Below are positions 10,641 through 22,795 of a stretch of 64,000 nucleotides of DNA, piece after piece (position 1 is the first letter of the stretch; each line of letters opens with the position of its first letter). Source of the stretch: Helopsaltes ochotensis (Eukaryota; Chordata; Aves; Passeriformes; Locustellidae); NCBI GenBank assembly GCA_013400155.1, contig VXBM01000758.1, positions 340,019-404,018 of the forward strand. Reading direction: 5' to 3'. The notes below the pieces were generated by a model. It saw only the letters and a program-made list of their open reading frames with translations. It did no database searches and was not told where the DNA came from. A program made the translations under genes and the position numbers.

Positions 10641-12104
10641 AACTACCTAAAGGATGAAGGATTGAAGGTTCTTGTTTCAAGCTGAAAAATCTGATAAATA
10701 CAAAAAGAAATACACTCTCCAAATGGGTTGTTGCAAATACGTCTGCTACAGCACTCTCCAAAACATACTGTCTTCAACAGCACCAGAAAGAAAATACTAG
10801 ATTAGATGGACTGCCAGATTGGTCATGTCTGCTATTTCCTTTACAATAAGGAGAATTTCTTACTATCCTTCAGCTATTTTACTATACAATTTTATACCTA
10901 TAAAAGAGCATCCAATGATGAGGATTAATATCTTGTAGACAACTGTTTTGTAGGAAGGGGTATACAATATACCATGTTCTATGGTAAAAATGTGTCAATG
11001 TCCGAGTTAAAACACTGAATATTTTTACATATCGCAACCTCAGATGAACATTTTTTCTATTAAATGACCAGAATGTTGGGAAAAGTGTCAAAAGGTGAAG
11101 AAGAAGAAGAAGATAGTACTTGGTAGTACAATGGATAAACCAATACTTAACATATTGAATTTGTGCACACTGAAGAAAGCAATCCTGATTTTTTCTTCAT
11201 GGAAACAGTGAGAAGGAGTTACCATTGGTAGTCCGTAAATAACAGTTGTTAACCTTACTACTTAGTCAAAAATTTGCCATTATAATGAAGAGTTCTAAGA
11301 AAGTATTATCTAAAGGGGAAAGAGTAAAAAGTATGAAGAGTGAAAAATAAAACCACAACACATAAAAATGATAAGGAAAGGAAGAGTATAAAATACTTAT
11401 GGTCCTCCTATCCCAAAAGGATAATAAGATTTGAGAAGAAGTGAAGAAGGGCAGAAAGAATTCTCAAAGATATACAAACACTTCTGAACAAGATCTGACC
11501 TTTAAACCTCAGGCATGCAACAGAGGTCTGTGAAATCATGGATGCCAAGAAGAAGGTGAATAAGGAATGAGTGTTTAGTTCTTGTCATAAAACAAAAATG
11601 GAATCAAAGGACTGAAATCACCAGACTAGAATTTCAAAACAGGAAATATGCTATGACTTTGCTCATAGCTGAACTCTGCATGCAGGTAAATGATTGCCTC
11701 AGCTTGCATAGCCTCAAAACATTTCTCCTAATTCATGGGAGAAAAAATACTTTAAGGAATAAGTCAAGATGGTAACAGCTGACTAACAGAGCATATGAGT
11801 ACATCTAAAAAATATAATAATATTGCTTCTTCTCTGTTTGCCAAAGGCTGGGATCAAAACTGAAAGGTACTGAAATAGATGTAGCTGTTATCTGAGTTGG
11901 TATTGCCAATTTCATACAACCCAAGAGTAAATTTTTGAATTTGAAACTATTAGAATGTCTTCCCAATCTCTCCACACTTTCTCCCTGTATCTTGTCATCT
12001 GTTACTATACCATCATCCTTGCTTTATTTGTTTCTTATTAAGGGACTGTGTTTCATTCCATCTTTAGGGATGTCTCATTCAAATATTCCTGTATATTTAA
12101 CAAT
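10641..12104. other. AT-rich non-coding stretch, no gene seen
   Basis: Includes a short GAA-rich patch near 11097-11113. No recognisable element or coding exon. Confidence 0.65.
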
Positions 12105-12196
12105 ACATATGTTGTGTTTATGTGTATATGTATATACATATGTGTGTATATAATATCTCACATATTTTTATATGTATGATATATACACACACACCT
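12105..12196. repeat. mixed TA/TG/CA simple-sequence region
   Basis: Alternating purine-pyrimidine sequence made of TATG, TATA, TGTG and finally ACACACACAC steps. It looks like a degenerate TG/CA microsatellite with AT interruptions. The open frame ending here (11935-12153) derives its C-terminus from this repeat. Confidence 0.85.
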
Positions 12197-13600
12197 TTAT
12201 GTACACTAAGATGTGATACAACTTTAACATAGTTATTCTCAGTACTTTTCTGCTTGGCTCATGGTGCATTAGGGACTATTAGGTAATTTCACAATAGTTG
12301 GGTGGTGTGGTTCTAGAATGACTTACTGAACTTTGTATCCTTATTATATTTTCTATTGAATTCTAAGTTCAGGAAACTGACTGAGAAAAACAAAAAACTT
12401 CAGTCATAAGAAAGTTTTGGATTCAGCTGCAAAATTTGACACTGACTTGAGGCAAAGCATTTTCCCTTCTGGCAAAATATTACTGCTCCAAAATAACAAC
12501 CATGAATGTCTTCCAGCTTCCTGCAACAGATTTTGTCCTAAATTCTGACAAGACATGCAACAGAGCTGATTTATGGCTTTCCTTTTTTATTATATAGTCA
12601 TGTCTGTGATTGATGTTCTAGGCCAATATTTAAAAATACACACAATTTTTAATGTTTCTTAGTGTTTTAATATAATCAGTAAGTAGAATGAAAGGTAACA
12701 GAATTATTCTGATGATTGGACTTCAAGATAAACAAAAAGTTTATAGTGAACTTTCCCTTTTCAGGTAGGAGGCTCCAGCTTTTCCATTGTTCTCTTGGAA
12801 TAAGAGCCCATTTTTTTAAATAGAAAAAGCACATAGCTAAAATCAGATTATGCAAATGTCTCATTTTCCTTGTTGTTTCTCTGGTTTATGTTTTTAAATG
12901 ACTGTAGAACTTTTATAAGTTGTCAGACACATTGCTCTGGAGGTAGTGCTTGAAAGTACAACTTCAGTGTGCTCTTATCCTATTTATGGTATCGAAGACA
13001 TACTGTTCCTTACTGTCTTAACACTTTGAAGAAGCAGCAATACCTATTTAAAAAGCCATCAATGCAAACCTTTCATTATAGGCAGTGAAACTGTGATCTT
13101 TAGAGAATCTCTAGAGAACCCCACAAATGCAGGGTAATGCTGCTTGTGTCATTTACATAAAAATAGAAATGTATGCGCCTCAGTCACTGTTAAATGATAA
13201 TGATGCCTGGCAATCTGGATTCACTTAAAGTTTTATGGAAACAAACCACTTGGCATTCTCAAGACACCATTCTTGAACATACTGAAGCACAACTTCGATT
13301 AGGTGAGCGAAACACACACTTATGCATAAGTGGCAAATTATACATAAAAGGGCGTTTTCAACTAAGACTTTAATTTTGATCCAAACACAAATATGGAAAA
13401 TTATGATGAACAAAAATAATAAAAGGTAAGAGCATTATTTGAAATCCATTGTGTTCATACTGGAATGTAACAAGACATAAGTAACACAACCATGTTTTTT
13501 TTAAATTTGTAGTATAAACTTAATTGTAGAATTTCTACATTAACTAAACAAAATTACATTTCAACAACTCAGTCATGCAATATGTTTATTATATGCATAG
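12197..13600. other. AT-rich non-coding stretch, no gene seen
   Basis: No transposon, RNA gene or plausible exon was identified. The two 62-codon minus-strand frames (12676-12864, 13225-13413) have no family features. Confidence 0.65.
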
Positions 13601-14065
13601 GCAACTAGTCTGAGCTCAGCTCTATCCCACCACCCTTATCAGGAACACCCAACTCTAGGAACAAACCCAGGCAGATCCTAAAACACCAGCCAAGCACTCT
13701 ACAATTCATTGTAAGAATTCCTCTTATTCTCCTCTTTCCATCTCTTCCACTTACATCCTCAGAGCTCTCTCATCCTTAATACCAATTAATTCCAATCAAA
13801 AGCCTGTTAAACTCTTATCCTTAATTCAGCAGCAGAGCAGGAGTGGACCAGTGGTGACCATGTCCCTCCAAATGTCCCTCCAGTCCCAGCCCAGCCCCAG
13901 AAAGGCATTGCATCCCCAGGCCACCTGTTTGTGGGTGAGCACACCCAGAAGAAGGGTTTGAGCGACATTTCTTAAATGTCCTGCTTGCCACTCCTTGCCT
14001 TGATTTTGCCCTTGAATGTATTGCTTCCTTGCAACCATCTTCTGTGGCACAGCAGAAAAGTTTTT
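13601..14065. other. GC-richer block of unknown origin with a 157-codon open frame
   Basis: Base composition rises clearly above the desert, most of all from 13830 to 14060, where CCAGTCCCAGCCCAGCCCCA and similar C-rich runs occur. The minus strand is open from 14294 to 13821 (157 codons) and in a second frame from 14050 to 13826. Two overlapping open frames suggest loss of stop codons through composition rather than selection on one protein. No domain is recognisable; the frame has a hydrophobic N-terminus and a Gly/His-rich C-terminus. It may be an unrecognised LTR or other repeat fragment, a regulatory element, or an old retrocopy. Confidence 0.45.
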
Positions 14066-15318
14066 GTTTGGGTTTTCTTATTCCAATCTTAATGAAACTG
14101 GAAGCATAAAACTGGGTTAAATTACCAAAAAAAAGAATTACTTCCCCTGTTCTCACTGAAAATATGCAAGTACATATGAAGAGTCCACAGCAAGAGTCTT
14201 TTCCCCTGTAGATATATATATGAAGCATTGCCAAAAGTAAACAACAAACAAAAGTACAAAACAAATAGCAAGGAAAGAAGACACCCAGAACCATCCTAAA
14301 GTAGTTTGTTTTTCAACATGGTTATGTTCATAGAAACGCTCCTTTATTGTTGTTTTGTGTTGATTACTTTCAAAAATAAATCTGCTTTGTTACCTCGATT
14401 GTTCTTCCTGGTTTTGATTCAACTAAGGATCATTTTCCAAGGAAATTCATAATACGTTTTATCCTCAGTAAAGATTGAATGATGTTTTTTCCTCAGCCTG
14501 ACAACCCATCATGACATCTAAGCGCCTGCTGCAGCAAAAGAAACGACCATTTTTTCTTTGCCAGGTGTCCTGTAGCTTTCCAGTTCTATTCACCAGCTCC
14601 AACTTAGCATTGAGCTGGTCAAGCTGCCTGTCATAAATGGGTCTGGAAAAACTCCTTCCAAATCAATCAAGTTCTTTTTCTTTAAGAAATATCAGTCACA
14701 GACTGCTGGACATGCTCTCACAAAAGACATCCTAGACTAGATATAATGGACAGCCGCCATGGGTTTTGAGTTGGTTTATGCTGGATAGGTGAAAGTGCTT
14801 AAAGCAACACAGTAGAGAAAAAAAAGGCCAATGCTTATTTTCTAGCTCTAAAGATTTCTTTTTAAATTGTTGTTTGTTGCTTTTACAACAAAAAAGCCTT
14901 TTTTCAGAGGCTTTTCATTTCAATGGAATACAGAAGAAAAGGTAAGCATTTCAGCAGCGCTAGGTTTGATAATAGCAGAACTCATCTTCCCTAACATAAT
15001 TTTGCAAGTTTTTCTACAGTTTAAAACCTGACTTATTTCTTAGAAATAAATAGCTTATATTTGAAGCTGTTAATAAAGCAGCTCTTCTATTCTGCAGTAA
15101 CTTGCACCAACAGCATTTCCAATATCATAGCATTGCAGTCTCAGAAACCAGCTGGTAATACCCTAACAAAGTGAATGATTATGTTGAAAAAATCATGTAT
15201 AGAAATCCAATGCAAGGGATTTAATGACGGTAAAGTAAGAAGGTAAAGGGTTAAGAAAATGCAATCCCTTCCTCTTATGCTATCCATACATAATGTAGCA
15301 TATATACCTTAATATCAA
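14066..15318. other. non-coding stretch, nothing recognised
   Basis: AT-rich sequence. The A/T stretch near 14815-14920 has short self-complementary AAAAGCC and GGCTTTT segments. No gene or family repeat was seen. Confidence 0.6.
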
Positions 15319-15371
15319 CTGTTGTATTCTATACCCCTCATGATTTACAGGAGGGGTATAGAATATAACAG
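15319..15371. repeat. 21-bp inverted repeat with 11-base loop (strong hairpin)
   Basis: Left arm 15319-15339 (CTGTTGTATT...ACCCCTC) and right arm 15351-15371 (GAGGGGTATA...AACAG) are complementary at 20 of 21 positions. The exception is a G opposite T at 15324/15366, which would be a G-U wobble in RNA. The loop is ATGATTTACAG. Such an extended stem is well beyond chance for this length. It could be a template-switch palindrome, a short inverted-repeat element, or a hairpin RNA precursor. No flanking duplication was seen. Confidence 0.9.
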
Positions 15372-16063
15372 CATCATCATATAACATATTAAACCTCATT
15401 GTATAACAAATTTTGTCTCACATTTAACTTTACTCATCTTTAACTTTGCTGGGCAGTTGAGGACATCAGCATTCCCAGGACAAAACTACAAGCTTTCACT
15501 CCAGAAGCCTTGATCAGCACAAAATCAGCTGCCACAAAGGCTATTGACTGTTGCTTGACAGACTGAATTTTTTGTTCAATCACTTGCACAGCACAGAGTG
15601 GCAAAAGATTTTATGATTGCAAGTCCTATTTCCAGTACTGACATAAAACTAAAATGTGTTTTTCATCATCACAAAGCTAACAGCAGGAGAAAAAGCACTA
15701 TTAAGAAGAGAAATGTACTGATTAAATGTGAAGGTTAGGTTAGAGCCATCTCAGTTCTGTCAGTGCAGCAGTTTCCAGCACAAGAATTTCTGATATTTAA
15801 TACTTGTATTTGTTGTTAAGTGTCTAATGAAAGTCACTGATTAGCATGTCATGAAGGAAAAGATTAGACACCATTTCTTTGATTTCTCACTTCTAACATA
15901 ATTTCAGCATTTAGATTACAATGTTCCTTTCTAAAATTTAACTTATGGCTCAGAATGAAAGTCATGGTGAATGCATTTGTATCTTCTGTCTGTATGAAAG
16001 TAACTGGTAGCCTGTCATGCTGTAATTCAGCCCTTTAAACCTCAATAGGCACTAAACTACTCA
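15372..16063. other. non-coding stretch, nothing recognised
   Basis: AT-rich with no identifiable element. Confidence 0.6.
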
Positions 16064-16088
16064 TTTATTATTATTATTATTATTATTA
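16064..16088. repeat. (TTA)n microsatellite
   Basis: About eight TTA/ATT trinucleotides in tandem. Confidence 0.95.
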
Positions 16089-19000
16089 GTGGAAGGTAAA
16101 AGAATATGTGCACAGAGGTTGGTACCTTAGCAGGAACAAAGAAGAAACTGGAGGTTATGGTGTATTTTAGTAACATCTGGGAAGCTTATTCAAAAACTCT
16201 AAAAATGTAACAAAGAAGAGACAATCACTTAACTATGCACTTAGAGTAAATGACTTCTGGGAAATGAGTATGAGCAACTCATGTCAAAGATTTATAATCC
16301 TTATTTTCATAATTTAATCTGCAAGTTGTTTGTTTTTTTTTTTTCCATTTGAAACAGACCCTCAAAAAGCAGGATAGGATTTCCATGTTGGAAAGTAGTC
16401 ACTATTTTTTCCACTCTGGTCTATGTGGTATCGCTTACTTAAAAACCTTCAACAGAAACCTTCAAATAAAAAACATAAACCCCTATTTCCTCATCAAAAA
16501 CCCCAACAAACAATCCATGGTTTGTCCGTCAGATGCTGCACCCTCATCCCTGCCAGCCTGCTGGGGACAGGCACTGCTGCTGGGGCACAGGAGACACAGT
16601 GGGCTCCACTCTCCAGTCACAGGACAGATCCTACACAGGACAGTGAAAGTTAATTACAAACTAATGATAATGAGATGATAACTACTGAGAAAAGTGGATT
16701 ACTTGTCCTCCTGGAAGACCCTTCAGGATTATGAATACTGTTAAAAAGATCCTGCAGAAGCAGAAGCAAGTTCTATGCAGGTAACAGAGTGGTTTATTAT
16801 AAGAAATGTTGCATTTATTTGCATAAATTAATAAGTCATTAGAAGTCTATCTTAAGAGAAAGATAAACAAGTTTTTACAAATAATTCAAAAAATTATTTA
16901 AATTATCCCCAAAACAAAAGTCATATCTGAAAATACCTTTCTCCCAATGCTGATGTTTTCATCCTAAGGTAAGTATTGCCATATCTATTTATGTTGATTA
17001 ACTTTAACTATATCAAAACAAACACAAATAATCCAACTTTTAACGGAGAGTTTGGTGAAATTCTAGTAATGCTAAAATATATTAACATTTATGCTTTTCT
17101 TTGTTTATTTTAATACAGAAAATTTCTCTAGCAATTTAGAAATACTGTAGCATAGCAAACTAGTATTCCTGCAGATAACTTTTTCTGGCATTCTATATTT
17201 TAATGGACATATTAATAGACCACATTGTATTTCAGAGCTATTTATTAAAAATACTTCAATTTATTCTTGGTTTAAAAAACTTTTTTTCGGAAATCTTATT
17301 TCTTTTTGTGAACAAGTGCTTCATTCTGTTTTAGTGACTTGTGATAATAAAGCAGTTATAAACAAATCTGAAAGAATTAACATCACAATATTTTGATGTA
17401 AAATAGCCAGGTATTTATTTGCCACAAATTTACTACTGTAAAAGGAAGTCATAACTTTTTTTCCTACTGAGTTTTCTTTCGTGGCTTTTTTGCAAGAAAG
17501 TCTTTGATATGTTCTGAAAGTTGAAAAATACTTTTTTACCTCATTAGCTCTTCATGTTTTTATCACTCTAGCAGAGACGGGAAATTAATTGACCTCAGAC
17601 AATCTTAAATCATCTTTCTAGAACTTTTGAGATACATATTGCTGTTACACTCAGTATATGGTTCAGGTATGTTCAGGACTCTATTCAGTGAACCAAACCC
17701 CCTCCCAGACAAACAGAGGCTATGTTTAGAAGAAAATATTTCATCTTCTACCATTAATTGGGAGGATCTTTAAGTCCATGCAGAAATGGACCACAATAGA
17801 TATTCTGCCTACTGTCAAAATATATAAATATAATTTGTAGAAAAGAAGCACAACAACTAGGAATACAACTAAAATTCTATACATTGCATAGTTTAGTCTG
17901 TCATGATGCTGGAGATACCAGCTAAGTTCTGCATGAAACATAAAGAAAATATCCTTGGCAAGCACCCACAAATACATTACCCATTTTGCACAAGAGCATT
18001 TGGGGCTGAGGATGGTGCCAGAAATTTCTTCCCTTGTCTTCACCACTTAACTGACAGTATGGTCAAATTGTAAAGGCAAACGTGTCACAGTTCTGTAAGG
18101 GACTTCAGCTTGCAGGAGGGGCAAGAAAGCAAGGAAGCAAGAGAGGAGATAAGATTCCCTTTCTGCTGTCTTGATTTTCAATTTTGGAGTTATTACACAT
18201 TAATGTTTTCCTTCTTGGTGCATGTTTTTCTTTAGGGCTCCCTAGAGTCTAACTAGGTACTCCCAAGACACAGCATCTCTGCCTGATACAATCCTGCAGG
18301 AGCCATAACACGGATACAAATAGTCATATTTGTACTTAAGCATTGTGGCATTGTTTAATATCATAATCACCTAAAAATGCATTACAGTTTATTTCAGGAT
18401 CCCGTTTTTAAAAGTTTTACATCAATAACCCAGCAGAACTTCCTGTCTTTTAACAAACACCTGATTTTTTTAAGGGTTACTGCTATCACACTGTTATTCA
18501 CGTGAGAGCTCTGCAGTTTTAGAAGTGAAGGAAGACAAAGAAAAAAGACTGACCAGCAAAATAAACAAAAAAGAGATGCTTCTTTCATCCACCAAATTTC
18601 CTGCCTTTCAACACTTATTGACATATTCTTTCTCTCTCTCCTTTTATTCACTCTACCCCTTGAATTGTACACTCACTGACTTCTGCATTGCTCCCTCACT
18701 TTCTGTAATGAAATGTGTAATCATGCCCCAGGTTAACCATTTCTATGCTGAAGTCAGCACATAATAACTCTAAGAGTGGAGAATCTGAGATGATGTGTCA
18801 AGACTAAATCAGGCATTATCTTGCTGATGCTTCCATTTCTTTGAACAAAACTCTACTGTGTTTGGCCAAGTAATTGTTTAGCTTTATATTTCCGTTTCTA
18901 TCTGATGGTTTATTTTAGAACATTTATTTTAATGCATTATGAAAATTTGTGAGAATGAAGATTGTGACTATTGCATCTTTCTCTAGGTATTAGGGAAATC

Positions 19001-20004
19001 ATAATTATATCCTAACATAAGGTATGCAGCCTGGGGTCTTTTTTTTTCTTTATTTTCTTCTTTTTTCAAAATTATTATTTTAGTAGCTGTCAATAATGCT
19101 GCAGAGTAAAATGTGAAATCATGATTCCTTTCTACTTTGCACACCATGAATTGCAATGCTTAACAGCTCTATCGCAGAATTTCATAATACACTATATTTC
19201 ACATCAATATAGATCGTCAGGACCAAGTTTAATAATACAGGCAATGTCTCCTCCTGAGCACAGGAAGGAACAGATCTGCCAATAAGGCATTATTCTCCAG
19301 TCACTCTACACTCAGGAAATTCTCCTTCTAAACTTTAGTCTTGCCTTCATAAGAGCCACACTTTCCTCTCGTGTCACTCCCTGCTATATTATGCATGATT
19401 TCTAAAATACTGGCCTTCTGCATAATTGGTTCTTGCAAAACCACTTCCTTAATAGAACTACAATCTAACAACTTTTCTAATCGAGATAGGAAAAATTTTT
19501 TATCCTACTTATGCACTATAGAGATTTTTCAAATACGTACAGATCTAGATGACATTCCTCTATCAAAATTGTTATCATGTAGGTTTCAGAACTTTTTTGC
19601 TTGAATTATAATAACCCTGCAAGTGCATCCTGTGCTTTAGTAGAAAAAATGTCATCCATGTCCTTTGGAAAATAAATCACACCAGCCTACCCTTCTGATA
19701 GTAGATAGAAAGTCCATTGTCAGATTTAACAATACATCGATTAAGCTGTCCTTCTGATAGAAAAGTTGTAATATAATATATCACAAAAACACACCAATTT
19801 TTTATATACCTAGATATCTCAGGGAAAGATCAGTTTCTATCACAGTTTTGCATTGGGTATCTTTTTTGTAGGAAGTAGATGCTGAAAAAATCCAGTGGTG
19901 AAAATGATCAATAAACTACACTCATTCCTCCTAAACTCATTTTCCTGTCATTCAATGATGACAGAACAGATGCATTTTACTTAAGAGATAATGCACATAA
20001 AATT
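16089..20004. other. long AT-rich non-coding stretch, no gene seen
   Basis: No CR1, LTR or coding exon recognised. A small GC-richer patch lies at 16515-16640, where two plus-strand frames (16349-16678, 16423-16653) overlap; neither resembles a known protein. The 101-codon minus frame at 17741-18046 contains a hydrophobic stretch but no domain I know. Confidence 0.6.
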
Positions 20005-20024
20005 AAAAAAAAAAAAAAAAAAAA
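20005..20024. repeat. poly(A) run directly abutting the assembly gap
   Basis: At least 20 A residues run straight into the N gap, so the true length is unknown. The contig probably ended because of this homopolymer. Confidence 0.9.
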
Positions 20025-20669
20025 NNNNNNNNNNNNNNNNNNNNNNNNNNNNNNNNNNNNNNNNNNNNNNNNNNNNNNNNNNNNNNNNNNNNNNNNNNNN
20101 NNNNNNNNNNNNNNNNNNNNNNNNNNNNNNNNNNNNNNNNNNNNNNNNNNNNNNNNNNNNNNNNNNNNNNNNNNNNNNNNNNNNNNNNNNNNNNNNNNNN
20201 NNNNNNNNNNNNNNNNNNNNNNNNNNNNNNNNNNNNNNNNNNNNNNNNNNNNNNNNNNNNNNNNNNNNNNNNNNNNNNNNNNNNNNNNNNNNNNNNNNNN
20301 NNNNNNNNNNNNNNNNNNNNNNNNNNNNNNNNNNNNNNNNNNNNNNNNNNNNNNNNNNNNNNNNNNNNNNNNNNNNNNNNNNNNNNNNNNNNNNNNNNNN
20401 NNNNNNNNNNNNNNNNNNNNNNNNNNNNNNNNNNNNNNNNNNNNNNNNNNNNNNNNNNNNNNNNNNNNNNNNNNNNNNNNNNNNNNNNNNNNNNNNNNNN
20501 NNNNNNNNNNNNNNNNNNNNNNNNNNNNNNNNNNNNNNNNNNNNNNNNNNNNNNNNNNNNNNNNNNNNNNNNNNNNNNNNNNNNNNNNNNNNNNNNNNNN
20601 NNNNNNNNNNNNNNNNNNNNNNNNNNNNNNNNNNNNNNNNNNNNNNNNNNNNNNNNNNNNNNNNNNNNN
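20025..20669. other. assembly gap, 645 N
   Basis: Every base is N. The length is not a round default such as 100 or 1000, which suggests an estimated gap size. The long X-filled open frames on both strands over this interval are artefacts. The right side resumes with TTTTCC. Confidence 0.98.
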
Positions 20670-22626
20670 TTTTCCAAAGTGCCCAGTTACTAGGCTTTAA
20701 TGAGAATTATTTGCTCACCCTATTTCACTTCATCTGAAAAATGCAGCTATCCACTTACCTTAATTTTAGTGAATGTATATGCATTCCAAATGAGCCTTAA
20801 ATTGACTAGTCTTGGAATTAAAGGCTTAATTTTTTTCATTACTCAGTCTAAAATCCTTTTCAGAATATATATATATATATATATATATATTTTAAATGTC
20901 CTGCTGTAAAATGTAGCCTTTCTTCTGTCTTGCATTCACTGTTAAATATGAGTGATCAAAAGTACTACTTACTTTTGAAAGAAAATGGTAATTGTCTTGA
21001 CCTTTTAAATTAGGTTTACCTGAAACACAAGTGACCAAAGATCACCTGCATTTTACTGTCCTACAATAAGCAAAATACGGCCCCATAACACAGAACATAT
21101 CTTGTTCTCAGAGACACAAGGCTGATCTGACAGATGGGGTTCAGATGCTCACACACAGATTAGGCATGTCTGACGCTGTTTCAATTTGCTGAAGCATGGA
21201 TCATTGGAGGAGTATTTCACATTCTGGGCAGGCAACTGGAGACCAGAAAAAGCACTGTGCTTTTATATATATATAATGCTAAATATTTACATTACAGAAT
21301 TGCTCCCTAGTAGCCCTTATGCACGATTAACTCACCAAATAGTGGAATGTTAGTTGACAGACATTGTGAATTCACAACTCTTTTATTTAAATTATAAAAA
21401 AAAAAAAAAACCCTAACCTTTTATACCATCTATGTACATTTACTACAAAACAATTAACATACCTTAATAAAATATTTATCATTTTTGATGTAAATATCAT
21501 CATTTACATATTAAATAAAAATTAATTAATGACACTCTAGAAAGAAGTTATTCAGTGAGTTTATAACAGTTGCTAGATATTCCATATATTATTATCCCTC
21601 ACAGGGATCTTTTGTTACTCTGGTGAGTTTTTAAGGGATTGATTAGACATGGTCTCTTAAAGATGACATTTATTTTAAAATTTCTGTAGTTACACAGAAT
21701 TACATTGCAGTCCACAATTGCTCCAAGGAACTGTTATATTTAACCCTGTCAGTCATACCAGCAGATTTTGTTCTTTGCTCACCATTTTGTCCACAAAAAC
21801 TTAAGCACAAATGCAACCACCACAATACATCAAGTTCCATCTTTCCTGAGGTGGGAGGTGCAGCCAAGTCCTCTTTCATTTATAATTCATTCCATGCTTT
21901 ATGGGCTTGTAGTGCATGGACAGCAACTAATTGTCAGCCTCCCATATGAGTTTGATGTCACACAATGATGTGGGTCCAGCCCACAGAACAGAACATTACA
22001 CGAAACGTTACCTCCTTCTTATAAAGCACACAGAGGCACTGAGTGAGGTTCATCTCCCCTGCAAGAAAGTCATCCGGGTCTGACCTTTCTAAAGAGGTGG
22101 AGAAAAACAGCCAGTGACTCTGCTGTCCTTTTTTCTTTATTTCTCTACCTTCAACTGCTGACACCACTGGACTGTACTACAGAGTACTCACTTTCCATTC
22201 AGTCAAACAATGACTGTTAAAAAAAATTCCAGCCAGTCGCATGCAGGGTCCACACTCTTCCCACACTCATTACCGAGGTGTGTGTTTCTTTGATATTCAT
22301 GTTTACAGACGATGATGGATCCACGACAGAATGGATCATGTTAAGTCAACAATGCCTGCTAAAATTAGTATTTGTGCATTTTCCACTAAGAGTTGTCTTT
22401 CCAAATCAATATTGATGCTCTTATTTACAACAAATCTACCACATCTTAATTTATTATTCCACATGCTACAGTTCTCTACAAAACCTAGCAAAACAATTAA
22501 TGACAATAATGGACATTTTTCAAAGTCCCTTTCATGTTTCTTGTCCATGAACCACCAACAATTAATAAAGTTGTTTAGGGAAAGTAGACTTCTTTTGTCT
22601 CCAGTGAAGAATACACCTGAATTTAC
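20670..22626. other. non-coding stretch with simple repeats
   Basis: Contains the (AT)n at 20865 (listed separately), a 15-base poly(A) at 21396-21410 and a short AT run near 21264. The part from about 21820 to 22330 is somewhat GC-richer and includes a small hairpin (TGTGGG...CCCACA near 21970), but I recognise no family. No gene seen. Confidence 0.6.
20865..20891. repeat. (AT)n microsatellite
   Basis: About 13 AT dinucleotides without interruption. Confidence 0.95.
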
Positions 22627-22694
22627 ATCTTTGTGTGTGCCTGCCTACTGTATATAGGGGGACTGGAGGCTGAGGAGGGCTGTGAACCCAAACC
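22627..22694 (+). repeat. dispersed repeat, copy A of a 70-bp pair
   Basis: The segment from ATCTTTGTGTGTGCCTGCCT to GGCTGTGAACCCAAACC is also found at 24962-25031 in the same orientation. The two copies differ only around the middle (TACTGTATATAGGGG against TACAGTTTATACAGGGGG), giving roughly 93 percent identity by eye. It is GC-richer than its flanks, and the similarity stops sharply on both sides. It could be a fragment of an unrecognised repeat family or a local duplication of copy B. Confidence 0.85.
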
Positions 22695-22713
22695 TGAATA
22701 AAATTATAAAGCT

Positions 22714-22795
22714 TAATAAATATAATGTAACTGTGTCCATCCAAATATAAAATNTAATAAATAAAATGTAACTATGTCCATCCAAATATAAAATA
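22714..22795 (+). repeat. 41-bp tandem duplication with one N
   Basis: Unit TAATAAATATAATGTAACTG...(41 bases) at 22714-22754 is repeated at 22755-22795 with two visible substitutions (TATAATG/AAAATG and CTGTG/CTATG). The last base of the first unit is a lone N at 22754, exactly at the junction. That suggests reads disagreed on copy number or on that base. Confidence 0.9.

Noticed and set aside
19991..20737. 248- and 224-codon open frames on both strands
   Set aside because: They are almost entirely unknown residues from the N gap.
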